From contig CAYWOD010000010.1 in NCBI GenBank assembly GCA_964459805.1, positions 1 through 31,801 on the forward strand: DNA of 31,801 bases. The letters run 5' to 3'. This DNA comes from DAOVRL01 sp964459805 (GTDB taxonomy: Bacteria; Planctomycetota; Phycisphaerae; Sedimentisphaerales; Anaerobacaceae). Positions 7,917 through 16,222 of this stretch are shown here, piece after piece; position 1 is the stretch's first letter, and each line of letters begins with the position of its first letter. The notes beneath the pieces are model-generated. The model did no database searches, was not told where the DNA came from, and saw only the letters and a program-made list of their open reading frames with translations. A program made the translations under genes and the position numbers.

Positions 7917-9482
7917 ATGTCTGAAGAAAAAGTTTTGATATTCGATACCACCTTACGCGACGGCGAGCAGTCGCCGGGGGCCTCGCTTTCGATAGCTGAG
8001 AAGTTGGAGATCGCCCAGCAGTTGGCGGTTTTGGGCGTCGATATTATCGAGGCGGGCTTTCCGGTCTCTTCGCCGGCCCAGTTCGAGGCCACCAGGCTCG
8101 TGGCCGAGCGGGTCGAAGGGCCCGTTATCGCCGGTCTGGCGCGGGCCAGCGAAGGGGATATTGCCGCGGCGGGCAAGGCGATTGCCCCGGCCAAAAAGCA
8201 GCGCATCCACACTTTTATTGCGACCTCGCCGGTCCACATGAAGCACAAGCTCAAGAAGAAGCCGGGCGAGGTTTTTAAAATGGCGGTCGAGGCGGTCAAG
8301 TGGGCGAAGGGCTTTGTCGATGACGTGGAATTTTCGCCGGAGGATGCGTGCCGCAGTGAAATGTCGTTTTTGGTTGAGGTATTGGCGGCGGTAATCGAGG
8401 CCGGCGCCACTACGTTGAATATACCGGATACGGTCGGCTACGTGCTGCCTTACGAGTACGGCCGAATGATCGCGCAGCTTAAATCCGACGTCCCCGGGAT
8501 AGAAAAGTGCATTATCAGCACGCACTGTCACAATGATCTTGGTATGGCGGTGGCGAACTCGCTTGCGGGCGTGCGCAACGGCGCCCGGCAGGTCGAGTGC
8601 ACGGTCAACGGCTTGGGTGAGCGCGCCGGTAACGCGGCACTCGAAGAGGTGGTTATGGGAATCCGTACTCGACCGGACTTCTTTGCGACGCAGAGCACCG
8701 CCGGACTATCCACGAACATAAAGACCAAAGAGATATATCGCACGAGCCAGTTGGTTTCGCAGTTGACGGGTTTTGTGATTCAGCCAAACAAGGCCGTGGT
8801 CGGCGCCAACGCCTTTGCACATGAGGCGGGTGTGCACGTTGACGGCGTGCTGAAAGAGCGCACGACCTACGAGATTATGACACCGGAGAGCATCGGCTTA
8901 GGCGGATCAAGGATGGTATTAGGCAGGCATACCGGTCGGCACGGGTTCGTGGACCGGTGCACGCAATTGGGCTTCAAACTGTCCGAGCAGGAAATAGAGC
9001 ACGCGTATCAGAGGTTCCTCGAAATTGCAGATAAGAAGAAGGAGGTGTTCGACGAGGACTTAGCCGCGATAATCAACGAAGAGATTCACGTCGTCGAGCA
9101 GATCTACGAGCTGGAGTATCTGCACGTTGCCAGCGGCACCGGGACGCTGCCGACCGCGAGCGTGAAGATTCGCACGAAGGACGAAACCACACAGGCTGCG
9201 GCGTGTGGCGACGGTCCGGTCGATGCCGCCTACGAAGCGATAAGAGAGGCGACAGGCCTGTCACCGAAATTGGAGAACTATACGATCCGGGCCCTTACCG
9301 GCGGCAAAGAGGCCCTCGGCGAAGCGACTGTTCGGATCAGCGACGACGGCAGGAAATTCATCGGCAGGGGTATCTCGACCGACATCATCGAGGCAAGCGC
9401 AAAGGCGTATGTCGATGCAATCAACAGGATGGTCTCGGCACAAAACAAAGGCGAAGAACCCGGCGTGAAAGTGGGACTCTAA
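7917..9482 (+). CDS. leuA: 2-isopropylmalate synthase
   Basis: LeuA condenses acetyl-CoA with 2-oxoisovalerate to 2-isopropylmalate, the committed step of leucine synthesis. The N-terminal TIM barrel shows DTTLRDGEQSPGASL, EAGFPVSSP, TLNIPDTVGY and the metal-binding STHCHNDLGMAVANS. The linker has HEAGVHVDGVLK, and the C-terminal part carries the regulatory LeuA domain (ASVKIRT to VDAINR) that normally mediates leucine feedback. The 521-residue length is typical of the long form. I chose the ATG at 7917 because GGAG (7904-7907) lies 9 bases upstream. A GTG at 7893 and an ATG at 7911 are alternatives. It is the first enzyme gene of an interrupted leuA-C-D-B series, behind a promoter and leucine-rich leader. 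Confidence 0.96.
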   Translation: MSEEKVLIFDTTLRDGEQSPGASLSIAEKLEIAQQLAVLGVDIIEAGFPVSSPAQFEATRLVAERVEGPVIAGLARASEGDIAAAGKAIAPAKKQRIHTFIATSPVHMKHKLKKKPGEVFKMAVEAVKWAKGFVDDVEFSPEDACRSEMSFLVEVLAAVIEAGATTLNIPDTVGYVLPYEYGRMIAQLKSDVPGIEKCIISTHCHNDLGMAVANSLAGVRNGARQVECTVNGLGERAGNAALEEVVMGIRTRPDFFATQSTAGLSTNIKTKEIYRTSQLVSQLTGFVIQPNKAVVGANAFAHEAGVHVDGVLKERTTYEIMTPESIGLGGSRMVLGRHTGRHGFVDRCTQLGFKLSEQEIEHAYQRFLEIADKKKEVFDEDLAAIINEEIHVVEQIYELEYLHVASGTGTLPTASVKIRTKDETTQAAACGDGPVDAAYEAIREATGLSPKLENYTIRALTGGKEALGEATVRISDDGRKFIGRGISTDIIEASAKAYVDAINRMVSAQNKGEEPGVKVGL

Positions 9483-9483
9483 G

Positions 9484-9540
9484 AAAATCAAAAGTGAAAA
9501 TGCAAAAAGCAAAATGACAATGTAAAATTCAAAAACGAAA
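9484..9540. repeat. A-rich block between leuA and leuC
   Basis: A run of short phrases such as CAAAAAGCAAAATGACAATG and AAAATTCAAAAACG fills the start of the leuA-leuC gap. The same kind of block, including the AAAATGACAA phrase, surrounds the four-helix-bundle gene at 18166. No gene is present here, so it may be an empty site or remnant of such an element. The rest of the gap (9541-9655) has no other feature beyond the leuC ribosome-binding site. Confidence 0.55.
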
Positions 9541-9655
9541 ACCACCGACTTACACAGATTTGATACTGAGTGTCGATTGTTGGGCGGGTTGGTTCTTGGC
9601 GTGGGCGAGCTTGTATGAGATAGCCGGCACGCGATTATGAAGAATGGAAAGAGCT

Positions 9656-10918
9656 ATGGGTATGACGATTACTGAGAAGATATTGGCTAAGGCTGCCGGT
9701 AGAGAGAGCGTTAAGCCTGGGGAGCTGGTCGATGCTGCTATTGATGTTGTGATGTGTCACGATGTTACTACTCCGCCGGCTATTTCTATGCTTGTCGAAA
9801 AGGGGATAGATAAGGTATTCGATAGAGACAAGATTATTGTTACGCCGGACCATTTTCAGCCGGCCAAAGATGTTAAGAGCGCCGAATTGCACAGGCGGCT
9901 GGATGAGTGGGCGAAGCGGCACAAGATAAAGTATTACTATAAGTTAGGCAGGGCGGGCGTGTGCCATGCGCTGCTGCCTGAGCAGGGTCATATTCGGCCG
10001 GGCGAAGTGATTGTCGGCGGCGATTCGCACACGTGCACCTATGGGGCGTTTGCGGCGTTCAGCACGGGTATCGGCTCGACCGACTTAGCAGCGGCGATTG
10101 CGACGGGCAAGCTGTGGTTTAAGGTCCCGGCTTCTATGAAGGTCGTGCTCAACGGCTCGCTCGCGCCAGGGGTCTATAGCAAAGACGTTATCCTTGCGAT
10201 AATCGCGCGGATCGGGACCGATGGCGCCCTCTATCAGGCGATGGAGCTTGTCGGGCCTGCTCTGGCCGAAATGTCGGCCGAAGCGCGGATGACGATTACG
10301 AATATGGCGATCGAGGCCGGTGCGAAAAACGGCATAATCGGGTTCGATGATGTGACGAAGCAGTATCTCGATGAGCATCTGACGGACAAGAAGGATTACA
10401 CAATTTACGAATCCGACGCCGACGCTGAGTACGCGGCGGTCGAGGAATTCGACTGCTCGGCGATTGAGCCGATGGTTGCCCTGCCGCACCTGCCGAGTGG
10501 CGGGGTCCCTATAGGTGAATGTGCGGGCAAAGAGATGGACCAGGCCTATATCGGAAGCTGTACGAACGGGCGGATCGAGGATTTGCGGATAGCCGCCAAG
10601 ATTCTCGAAGGAAAGGAACTCGCCATTCGTACATTGATAGTGCCGGCTACACCGACAATATGGAAGCAGGCCAAGGATGAAGAGTTGTTCGATATATTCT
10701 ACGCAGCGGGTTGCGTGATAGCGGCGCCGACCTGCGGGGCGTGCTTGGGCGGCTTTATGGGCGTCCTCGCCGAAGGCGAGAAGTGTATAAGCACCACAAA
10801 CAGAAACTTCGTCGGCAGAATGGGACACCCGAAAAGCGAAGTCTATTTAGCAAGTCCGGCAACCGCCGCGGCCAGCGCAATAGAAGGGAAATTGACCGAC
10901 CCAAGGAAGTACCTCTGA
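9656..10918 (+). CDS. leuC: 3-isopropylmalate dehydratase large subunit
   Basis: With LeuD, this [4Fe-4S] protein isomerises 2- to 3-isopropylmalate. The iron-sulfur cysteines are visible in YIGSCTNGR and APTCGACLGG, and the aconitase-family segments GGDSHTCTYGAFAAFSTGIGSTD, FVGRMGHP and YLASPATAAASA are present. About 420 residues and the MGMTITEKILA start place it with the short, archaeal/homoaconitase-like form rather than the 466-residue E. coli form. I prefer the ATG at 9656. GGAAAG at 9646-9651 lies 4 bases upstream of it, and 10 bases upstream of another ATG at 9662. An ATG at 9644 also lies in frame. The matching short LeuD lies 1.4 kb downstream, beyond an insertion. Confidence 0.95.
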   Translation: MGMTITEKILAKAAGRESVKPGELVDAAIDVVMCHDVTTPPAISMLVEKGIDKVFDRDKIIVTPDHFQPAKDVKSAELHRRLDEWAKRHKIKYYYKLGRAGVCHALLPEQGHIRPGEVIVGGDSHTCTYGAFAAFSTGIGSTDLAAAIATGKLWFKVPASMKVVLNGSLAPGVYSKDVILAIIARIGTDGALYQAMELVGPALAEMSAEARMTITNMAIEAGAKNGIIGFDDVTKQYLDEHLTDKKDYTIYESDADAEYAAVEEFDCSAIEPMVALPHLPSGGVPIGECAGKEMDQAYIGSCTNGRIEDLRIAAKILEGKELAIRTLIVPATPTIWKQAKDEELFDIFYAAGCVIAAPTCGACLGGFMGVLAEGEKCISTTNRNFVGRMGHPKSEVYLASPATAAASAIEGKLTDPRKYL

Positions 10919-10936
10919 CGAGGCAAATACTAAGCA

Positions 10937-10965
10937 CTAAACTCTAAATCCTAAACAAATTCAAA
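10937..10965. repeat. Left inverted arm of the leuC-leuD insertion
   Basis: This 29-base A-rich segment, containing CTCTAAATCCTAAACAA at 10942-10958, matches the reverse complement of 12284-12312 at 27 of 29 positions. Its last base is the A of the ATG of the four-helix stub. Part of it (10946-10969) also recurs as a direct repeat at 11872-11895 with 22 of 24 matches. Confidence 0.8.
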
Positions 10966-11042
10966 TGACGAAATCTCAAAATTCAAAACGATATGACCTC
11001 GCAGGTCGGCGTGTTACATTCGCCAGGCGGTATCGGGATTGA
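10965..11042 (+). pseudogene. 5' stub of a four-helix-bundle (IVS-type) gene
   Basis: This 25-codon frame contains RYDLAGRRVTFARRYRD. That aligns with HYDLEERTLQFARRVRA near the N-terminus of the intact four-helix-bundle protein at 11891, matching at about half the positions. Only the first part of the first helix remains; the frame then stops at TGA 11040-11042. The nuclease-like gene begins within these bases (TTG 11039-11041). The shared sequence just before and over the ATG (10956-10969 and 11882-11895, 14 identical bases) supports common origin. DNA identity over the coding part is only about 60 percent, so it is a diverged relative rather than a recent copy. Confidence 0.7.
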
Positions 11043-11866
11043 GCGCCGTGGAAACTAAGAACGATAAGAACGACTCGGAAAAGGCCTTTGAGCAATACTT
11101 GGATTCGAATGGATTCCAGGGCAAATGGGCTCACGAGCCTTCAATAACCGGGAAGACTAAGCACCCGGACTACCTCTTGGACTTCGGCGGCAAGAAGTGT
11201 TTCTTCGAAGTCAAGGAACTGCGAAAAAAGGATAATGAACCAACTGAGCGGGCTGCACATATCAATCCATACTCAAGCCTGCGCAAGAAAATACATGAAC
11301 TAACAAAAAGAAAGCAATTCAAGGAGTTCAAGGAATATCCGTGTTCGCTGGTTGTGTACAATATTGACGATAGGCAGTTCATGTCTGAGCCGTTCTGGGT
11401 GTTCGGTGTCATGTTGGGGGACCGGGGTCTTGCAGCAACGTATGATCACGACGAGGGGAAAGTAGTTGCCGGATCAATACGGAATGAGTTTCTGGATGGG
11501 GGCAAGATGATCGACCCCGGCAGTAATAAACCTCAGAACACGACGATAAGCGCCATTGTAGTTTTGGAGGAATTCCCGGACAACACCAAGATACAAAAGG
11601 CATTTAGCAAAGAAATCAAAAAACAGGGCAGGAAACTCACGACAGTGGAGAAGATTGGTATTAGAATGAAGCTTTGCGAGCATTGTCCCATTACGAGGGT
11701 AAAGAGGGTCGTAGTAGTAGAGAACCCTTATGCACAGGTGGCTTTCCCTGCTGATTTGTTTAATGGGCCTTTTGACGAGCGATGGAGATTGGAAAACGAT
11801 AGGCAGGAAAGAGTTTTTATGGGAAGCAAATTGAAAGAGTTGGAGTCTCTTAAATGCGACTTCTAA
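11039..11866 (+). CDS. PD-(D/E)XK-like nuclease, uncharacterised
   Basis: I do not recognise a named family. Residues around 35-60 read HPDYLLDFGGKKCFFEVKEL, which fits the PD-...-E-x-K catalytic core of PD-(D/E)XK nucleases: an acidic residue in a strand, a turn, then E-V-K. A helix rich in Lys and Glu follows (SLRKKIHELTKRKQFKEF), then a strand (PCSLVVYNI), as the fold predicts. There is no signal peptide or membrane segment. The 275-residue frame opens with TTG at 11039; a GTG at 11048 is a plausible alternative, and neither has a strong ribosome-binding site. It lies between a truncated and an intact four-helix-bundle gene, inside inverted A-rich repeats that split leuC from leuD. No methyltransferase is adjacent. 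Confidence 0.6.
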   Translation: MSAVETKNDKNDSEKAFEQYLDSNGFQGKWAHEPSITGKTKHPDYLLDFGGKKCFFEVKELRKKDNEPTERAAHINPYSSLRKKIHELTKRKQFKEFKEYPCSLVVYNIDDRQFMSEPFWVFGVMLGDRGLAATYDHDEGKVVAGSIRNEFLDGGKMIDPGSNKPQNTTISAIVVLEEFPDNTKIQKAFSKEIKKQGRKLTTVEKIGIRMKLCEHCPITRVKRVVVVENPYAQVAFPADLFNGPFDERWRLENDRQERVFMGSKLKELESLKCDF

Positions 11867-11871
11867 TATGC

Positions 11872-11895
11872 AAATCCTGAGCAAATTCAAATGAC
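11872..11895. repeat. Direct repeat before the intact four-helix-bundle gene
   Basis: This segment matches 10946-10969 at 22 of 24 positions, in the same orientation, including CAAATTCAAATGAC. Both copies end over the start codon of a four-helix-bundle frame, so the repeat appears to be the conserved 5' boundary of this element type. Confidence 0.75.
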
Positions 11896-12256
11896 CGAAG
11901 AACAGAACCCAAAACATTACGATCTCGAAGAGCGGACGCTGCAGTTTGCCAGGCGGGTCAGGGCTTTTGTCAAGAAGCTACGGAAAACTCTGGCAAACAT
12001 CGAAGATGGTCGCCAGCTCATCAGAGCATCGGGCTCTGTCGGTGCGAACTATATTGAGGCCAACGAAGCGCTCAGTAAGAAGGATTTTCTAATGCGGGCA
12101 AAGATCTGCCGAAAGGAAGCCAAGGAGAGCCGATATTGGCTGAGACTCGTCGACACGGGCGACGCAGGCGAATTGGAAGACGAAAGGAAAGTATTAGAGG
12201 CTGAGGCAAGCGAGCTAACAAAAATCTTCGGCTCCATAGTAACTAAGAGCCAATGA
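11891..12256 (+). CDS. Four-helix-bundle protein, 23S rRNA intervening-sequence type
   Basis: This 121-residue, wholly helical, charged protein carries the family's central signature: RASGSVGANYIEANEALSKKDF, then a second pair of helices (AKICRKEAKESRYWLRLV, EASELTKIFGSIV). Relatives are encoded in intervening sequences of 23S rRNA genes, stand alone in many genomes, and resemble the Avd accessory protein of diversity-generating retroelements. Their cellular role is unknown. Its ATG lies at the inner edge of an A-rich block. It is the last gene of the insertion between leuC and leuD. A second, more distant member is at 18166 and a truncated one at 10965. Confidence 0.85.
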   Translation: MTEEQNPKHYDLEERTLQFARRVRAFVKKLRKTLANIEDGRQLIRASGSVGANYIEANEALSKKDFLMRAKICRKEAKESRYWLRLVDTGDAGELEDERKVLEAEASELTKIFGSIVTKSQ

Positions 12257-12283
12257 AGGTTTGGGGGATTTGGGACTTTGGAT

Positions 12284-12312
12284 TTTGAAATTGTTTAGGA
12301 TTTAGAGATTAG
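12284..12312. repeat. Right inverted arm of the leuC-leuD insertion
   Basis: This is the reverse complement of 10937-10965 at 27 of 29 positions, including a perfect 17-base core at 12291-12307. It begins 28 bases after the stop of the intact four-helix-bundle gene and ends 55 bases before leuD. Further A/T-rich phrases of the same style continue on both sides (12257-12335). Confidence 0.8.
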
Positions 12313-12366
12313 ATATTAGGATTTTGAAGCGTTGCCCCTTGCGACACATTATGAAGGGACCAGATT

Positions 12367-12849
12367 ATGGCAAAGGCACATGTTTACAATCGGGACCACA
12401 TCAATACCGATGAGATAATACCGGCGCGGTACTTGAATACTGATGATGAGGCTGAATTGGCGAGGCATTGTTTGGAAGATTTGGACAAAGATTTCATCAG
12501 TAAAGTCGGCGAGGGTGACGTGATAGTGGCCGGGGAGGATTTTGGTTGCGGGTCTTCGCGCGAGCACGCGGTCTGGGCCCTTCGCGGCGCAAAGGTGCAG
12601 ACTGTTATTGCGAAGTCCTTTGCGCGGATATTCTATCGTAATGCGATCAATTGCGGTTTTTATCTGATTGAATCGGCCGACGCGCTGGAGAAAATCAAGG
12701 ATGGTGACGAGGTGGAGATTGATTACAAGGCCGGGGTGATTAGAAACAAGACAACCGGTATTGATATCAGCTTTAAGACGCTGCCGGACTTCGCACTGGA
12801 AATTATCAACGCCGGCGGATTGTTGGAACATATTAAGAGAAAAATGTAG
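12367..12849 (+). CDS. leuD: 3-isopropylmalate dehydratase small subunit
   Basis: This is the swivel-domain partner of LeuC. The 160-residue protein shows the short (archaeal-type) LeuD pattern: HINTDEIIPARYLNT at the start, GEDFGCGSSREHAVWAL, SFARIFYRNAINCGF, and the end of the fold NAGGLLEHIK. The YLNT loop sits where the small subunit contributes to substrate choice in this family. Its ATG follows GAAGGGACC about 8 bases upstream. It is separated from leuC by a 1.4-kb insertion but keeps the same orientation, so it probably still belongs to the leucine transcript or has its own weak promoter. Confidence 0.93.
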   Translation: MAKAHVYNRDHINTDEIIPARYLNTDDEAELARHCLEDLDKDFISKVGEGDVIVAGEDFGCGSSREHAVWALRGAKVQTVIAKSFARIFYRNAINCGFYLIESADALEKIKDGDEVEIDYKAGVIRNKTTGIDISFKTLPDFALEIINAGGLLEHIKRKM

Positions 12850-12891
12850 GGTTGACCAATCTACCGGATAGATACTAAAAAAAGAAAACTT

Positions 12892-13419
12892 ATGAGATTA
12901 TTCACGTGGATCACGGTAATATTGTCTCTTGCTATTTTAGTGGGCTTTACCGGTATTGGAATATACGTTTGGATGCACAGTGATAATGGTGAGGCATCGC
13001 AACTTCTTGCCTTGTCAGGTCAAGTTATTATTCTTAGCGGCATTCTTTGTTTCGTTGTTACCTGGATACTCTACGCCTCTATTCGCTGGATACAGATTCC
13101 TGTTTGGCGTTGGATGACAGGTCGATTCAAAGGTGCTCCCGATACTCCTTTCGCGCGTTCTGTTATGACGAGAGAGCAGATCGCTGAAGCGAAGAAGAAA
13201 ATGAGCAGATTGCAACGTATTTGGATGTGGGTCGGTAATGTTTGTATGGCGTTGGGTGTGATTTTTTTGCTAATTGCAGTTCCGTCGCGCCTCGTATTAG
13301 ATGTAACAGGTGAGCGGACTATTGGCAGTACTGCCAATATGTTACTTTTGGTTGGTATTCTGATATTATTTTTAGGTATGTGTATCTTCAGAATCAGTAT
13401 AAGGCAAAAAAAATTGTAA
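12892..13419 (+). CDS. Small membrane protein, four helices, unknown
   Basis: I do not recognise this 175-residue protein. It has four likely membrane helices at about residues 5-28, 42-64, 110-133 and 144-166. A basic, cytosolic-type loop lies between the second and third (MTREQIAEAKKKMSRLQRI). The start ATG has only an A-rich stretch before it and no clear Shine-Dalgarno. Codon use is more A/T-rich than in leuD and leuB, in keeping with an acquired gene. It stands between leuD and the leuB stub, in the same orientation. Confidence 0.65.
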   Translation: MRLFTWITVILSLAILVGFTGIGIYVWMHSDNGEASQLLALSGQVIILSGILCFVVTWILYASIRWIQIPVWRWMTGRFKGAPDTPFARSVMTREQIAEAKKKMSRLQRIWMWVGNVCMALGVIFLLIAVPSRLVLDVTGERTIGSTANMLLLVGILILFLGMCIFRISIRQKKL

Positions 13420-13474
13420 AGGAAATGTGAAGCTTGTTGGCGAGATAAGCCCCGAATGAATTTGGGCTGATTAC

Positions 13475-13525
13475 TTGGATTCCCGCCCCCCATCAGGTCA
13501 AGGGGCAAGCTGTGCGGGAATGGCA
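13475..13525. repeat. Dispersed palindrome (GGATTCCCGC type)
   Basis: TTGGATTCCCGC at 13475-13486 and GCGGGAATGGCA at 13514-13525 form an interrupted inverted repeat. The same GATTCCCGC/GCGGGAATGACA design recurs at 26171 and 31561. It lies upstream of the leuB stub. A separate short hairpin (AGCCC/GGGCT, 13448-13468) lies just before it. Confidence 0.65.
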
Positions 13526-13557
13526 ATTTCAGAAATCTAAAGAAAGGAAAAAGAAAA

Positions 13558-13653
13558 GTGTATGAGATTGTGGTGATGCCCGGTGACGGGACCGGGCCGA
13601 AAGTGACTGTTGAAGCGGTGAAGGTATTGAAAACCGCCGCGGGCGGACGATGA
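13558..13653 (+). pseudogene. leuB: 5' stub of a second leuB
   Basis: Thirty-one codons from a GTG read YEIVVMPGDGTGPKVTVEAV, followed by KVLKTAA, then stop at TGA 13651-13653. This matches the start of the intact leuB at 17029 (YTIAVIPGDGTGPEVTVEAV, then KVLKAAA). The DNA agrees at about four in five positions, and nearly all differences fall in third codon positions. The stub therefore comes from a leuB copy that diverged under selection, not from a recent local duplication. An A/G-rich Shine-Dalgarno (AAAGGAAAAAG) precedes the GTG. The remainder of the gene is absent; a sulfatase gene starts 15 bases later. Confidence 0.85.
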
Positions 13654-13668
13654 TTATGGAGATTTGTT

Positions 13669-15177
13669 ATGAACAGGCGTGATTTTTTGAAAGGTCTGGG
13701 CGCAGGGGCGGCGATGCTGGCTCTGCCGACCTACTTGAGAAGTAGGCAAGGATCGAGTGGTCCGGCGGAAGCCTCGGCCGGTGGGAAGAAACCGAATTTT
13801 GTTTTCTTTTTGATTGATGATTTGGGCTGGACGGACGTTGGGTGTTTTGGGAGCAGTTTCTATGAGACTCCTAATATCGACAGACTGGCTGCGCAGGGGA
13901 TGAAGTTTACCGATGCTTACGCTGCCTGCCCGGTGTGCTCGCCTACTCGGGGCAGTATCTTGGCGGGCAAATATCCTGCCCGCTTGGGGATTACGCAGTG
14001 GATAGGGGGCAGCAATCAGCCGACCGAATACAAGCACTTTCTGGACTTAGAGGAGGTTACTATTGCCGAGGCGCTGAAAGCGGAAGGCTATGCTACCGCG
14101 TTTGTGGGCAAGTGGCATCTGGGCAATAAGGAGTATTATCCGGATAAGCAGGGATTCGATGTCAATATAGGCGGCGATTCATCCGGGGCTCCGCCGACTT
14201 ACTTTTATCCTTATAAGAGGGGCAAGCGCGCCCTGCTGGAGATGCCGCCGGACGGGGTCGAAGGCGAGTACCTGACGGATCGGCTGACGGACGAATCGCT
14301 CAAGTGGCTGGATGCGAACAAAGATAAACCCTTCCTGCTGTACCTCTCGCATTATGCGGTGCATACGCCGATACAATCGAAGCAGGAGCTGACAGACAAG
14401 TACAAGGCCAAGGCCGAGAAGCTGCCCGGGACAGATGGGCCGAGGTTTGTGCCGGTGTACGGGCGGTACAAGACCAAACAGGTCCAGGACCACCCGGCTT
14501 ATTCGGGGATGGTGCAGAGTGTGGATGAGAGTGTTGGGCGGGTGATGGCCAAGTTAGAAGAATTGGGCGTTGCGGATAATACGGTTGTGATATTCATGTC
14601 GGACAACGGGGGGCTCTCGACGGTGTCGCGGGAGGGGCCGACGAGCAATCTGCCGCTGCGTGCGGGCAAGGGCTGGCTTTACGAGGGCGGCATTCGCGAG
14701 CCGATGATTATCAAGTGGCCCGGCGTGGTCAAGGCCGGCAGCGTATGCGGTGAGCCGGTGACCAGCACGGATTTCTATCCGACGATGCTTGAGATGGCGG
14801 GCGTGCCACTTATGCCGAGGCAACATATTGACGGCGTGAGCCTGATGCCGCTGCTCAAGGGCGCCGGCTCCCTGAAGCGCAAGGCAATATACTGGCATTA
14901 TCCGCACTATCACGGCAGCGGCAATCGCCCCAGCGGTGCGGTGCGGGCCAGGGATTATAAATTGATAGAATGGTATGAAAATGGGGCCGCGGAACTGTAT
15001 AATCTGCGCGACGACTTGAGTGAAACAAAAGACCTGGCAAGCCAAATGCCGCAAAAGACCGCCGAGCTGCGGTCGATGCTGCACAAGTGGCGAAAGCAAG
15101 TAAAGGCAAAGATGCCAGTCTCGGAGCCGCGAGGCGACTTCGACGTATGGCAGAAGGGCTGGCGAAAGAAAGAATGA
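13669..15177 (+). CDS. Tat-exported sulfatase (S1 family)
   Basis: The N-terminus MNRRDFLKGLGAGAAMLAL is a twin-arginine signal, so the folded enzyme is exported. The core begins PNFVFFLIDDLGWTDVG, the metal-binding Asp pair of sulfatases. Cys90 in CPVCSPTRGS is the residue oxidised to formylglycine, and GKWHLG and VIFMSDNGG are further family motifs. At 502 residues it is a normal arylsulfatase-type length. It would remove sulfate esters from polysaccharides or other substrates outside the cytoplasm. A maturase is not visible here. GGAG lies 7 bases before the ATG. It is the first complete gene after the leuB stub, and the glycosidases at 19.8-26 kb may share its substrates, though this is inference. 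Confidence 0.9.
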   Translation: MNRRDFLKGLGAGAAMLALPTYLRSRQGSSGPAEASAGGKKPNFVFFLIDDLGWTDVGCFGSSFYETPNIDRLAAQGMKFTDAYAACPVCSPTRGSILAGKYPARLGITQWIGGSNQPTEYKHFLDLEEVTIAEALKAEGYATAFVGKWHLGNKEYYPDKQGFDVNIGGDSSGAPPTYFYPYKRGKRALLEMPPDGVEGEYLTDRLTDESLKWLDANKDKPFLLYLSHYAVHTPIQSKQELTDKYKAKAEKLPGTDGPRFVPVYGRYKTKQVQDHPAYSGMVQSVDESVGRVMAKLEELGVADNTVVIFMSDNGGLSTVSREGPTSNLPLRAGKGWLYEGGIREPMIIKWPGVVKAGSVCGEPVTSTDFYPTMLEMAGVPLMPRQHIDGVSLMPLLKGAGSLKRKAIYWHYPHYHGSGNRPSGAVRARDYKLIEWYENGAAELYNLRDDLSETKDLASQMPQKTAELRSMLHKWRKQVKAKMPVSEPRGDFDVWQKGWRKKE

Positions 15178-15303
15178 TGGGAGTTCTTGGTAGAAAAGTG
15201 ATTGGAGGCTAAAATTCTATAGGCCAGCACTTCGCGTACAAGTGCGTGTGGTTCTTCGGACTACTTGAGCAGAGATTTGAAGAAGCTTGAAAGGAAAAGA
15301 TAA

Positions 15304-16173
15304 ATGCAGCAGTTTTGGCTTGTTGTTGGAACCGAGAAGAGTTGGAGAATTGCTTTCGATAACAATAACATTTGGGGGCTAAAGGATCTCCGAGGGTTAC
15401 ACTCACTCTGGAACATGCTGAGGGAAGGAGATGGGCTACTTTTTTATGTATCCAAACCAGTGCACGGAATCATAGGTTGTGCGTATGTCCGGACAAAATT
15501 CAGACAGACAAATCCGTTATGGCCGGAGGAAATAAAGAGAAATGAGGTAATTTGGCCCCTGCGTTTTGAGTTTGACATGGAATATTGCCTGCCGCCCGAC
15601 CTGTGGGAATCGCACAGGTATAGTGCGCAAGACCTTCAATTGATTACCAGGATGGTTTTTCAGTGCTACCCAATTGAAGAAGTCAATGCCGCCAGAGTTG
15701 CTTTGGGATTAAGCGCCATGGCTGAAACGGTTGTGACTCCTCTAGAGGAAACCGTATCAAAAACTGGGCCCACAAAAATCAGTCATGATGAACTAAAAAA
15801 TGCCTTATGCAAGATTGGACGCATTCAAGGATATATCCCGGATGAGGAATACCGTTTGGGTAGTACATATCTCGATGTTGTCTGGCGGAGAGTTGAACGT
15901 TCAGTCCCAACATTTGTGTTTGAAGTCCAAGTTGCGGGGGATATCTACCATGCGATGGCAAAATTGAAGCATGCCTTTGACCTATGGAACAGCCGAATTT
16001 TTTTAGTTGCCAGTTTGTCAGACAAGCGAAAGTTTGAAGAGTTGGTTTCCGGTACTTTCCACGAGATTCAGAACAAAATACGCTTTATTGATTTGGAGAT
16101 TGTCAAGCAGTTACTTTTGAAGAAGCTCGCTTATAAAAACATGGAGCGAAATTTGGGAATATTCGAAACATGA
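15304..16173 (+). CDS. EVE-domain protein with PD-(D/E)XK-like C-terminus
   Basis: The first 105 residues look like an EVE (PUA-like) domain: WLVVGTEKSWRIAF, NIWGLK, LREGDGLLFYVS, GIIGCAYV and EVIWPLRFEFDMEY. EVE domains bind modified bases in DNA or RNA and are often fused to nucleases. The C-terminal half contains GSTYLDVVWRR followed by PTFVFEVQVAG, an arrangement of acidic residue then E-x-Q that resembles a PD-(D/E)XK core with Gln in the Lys position. A helix and IFLVASL strand come after it. The gene may act against modified foreign DNA (type IV-like restriction), but this is not proven. The ATG follows AAAGGAAAAG. The nearest downstream gene is another putative restriction enzyme, 49 bases away. 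Confidence 0.7.
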   Translation: MQQFWLVVGTEKSWRIAFDNNNIWGLKDLRGLHSLWNMLREGDGLLFYVSKPVHGIIGCAYVRTKFRQTNPLWPEEIKRNEVIWPLRFEFDMEYCLPPDLWESHRYSAQDLQLITRMVFQCYPIEEVNAARVALGLSAMAETVVTPLEETVSKTGPTKISHDELKNALCKIGRIQGYIPDEEYRLGSTYLDVVWRRVERSVPTFVFEVQVAGDIYHAMAKLKHAFDLWNSRIFLVASLSDKRKFEELVSGTFHEIQNKIRFIDLEIVKQLLLKKLAYKNMERNLGIFET

Positions 16174-16222
16174 CAGCCCAGTCAAAGGGTTGGAACAGGC
16201 ATTATTATAGGGAGGTCCGAGC

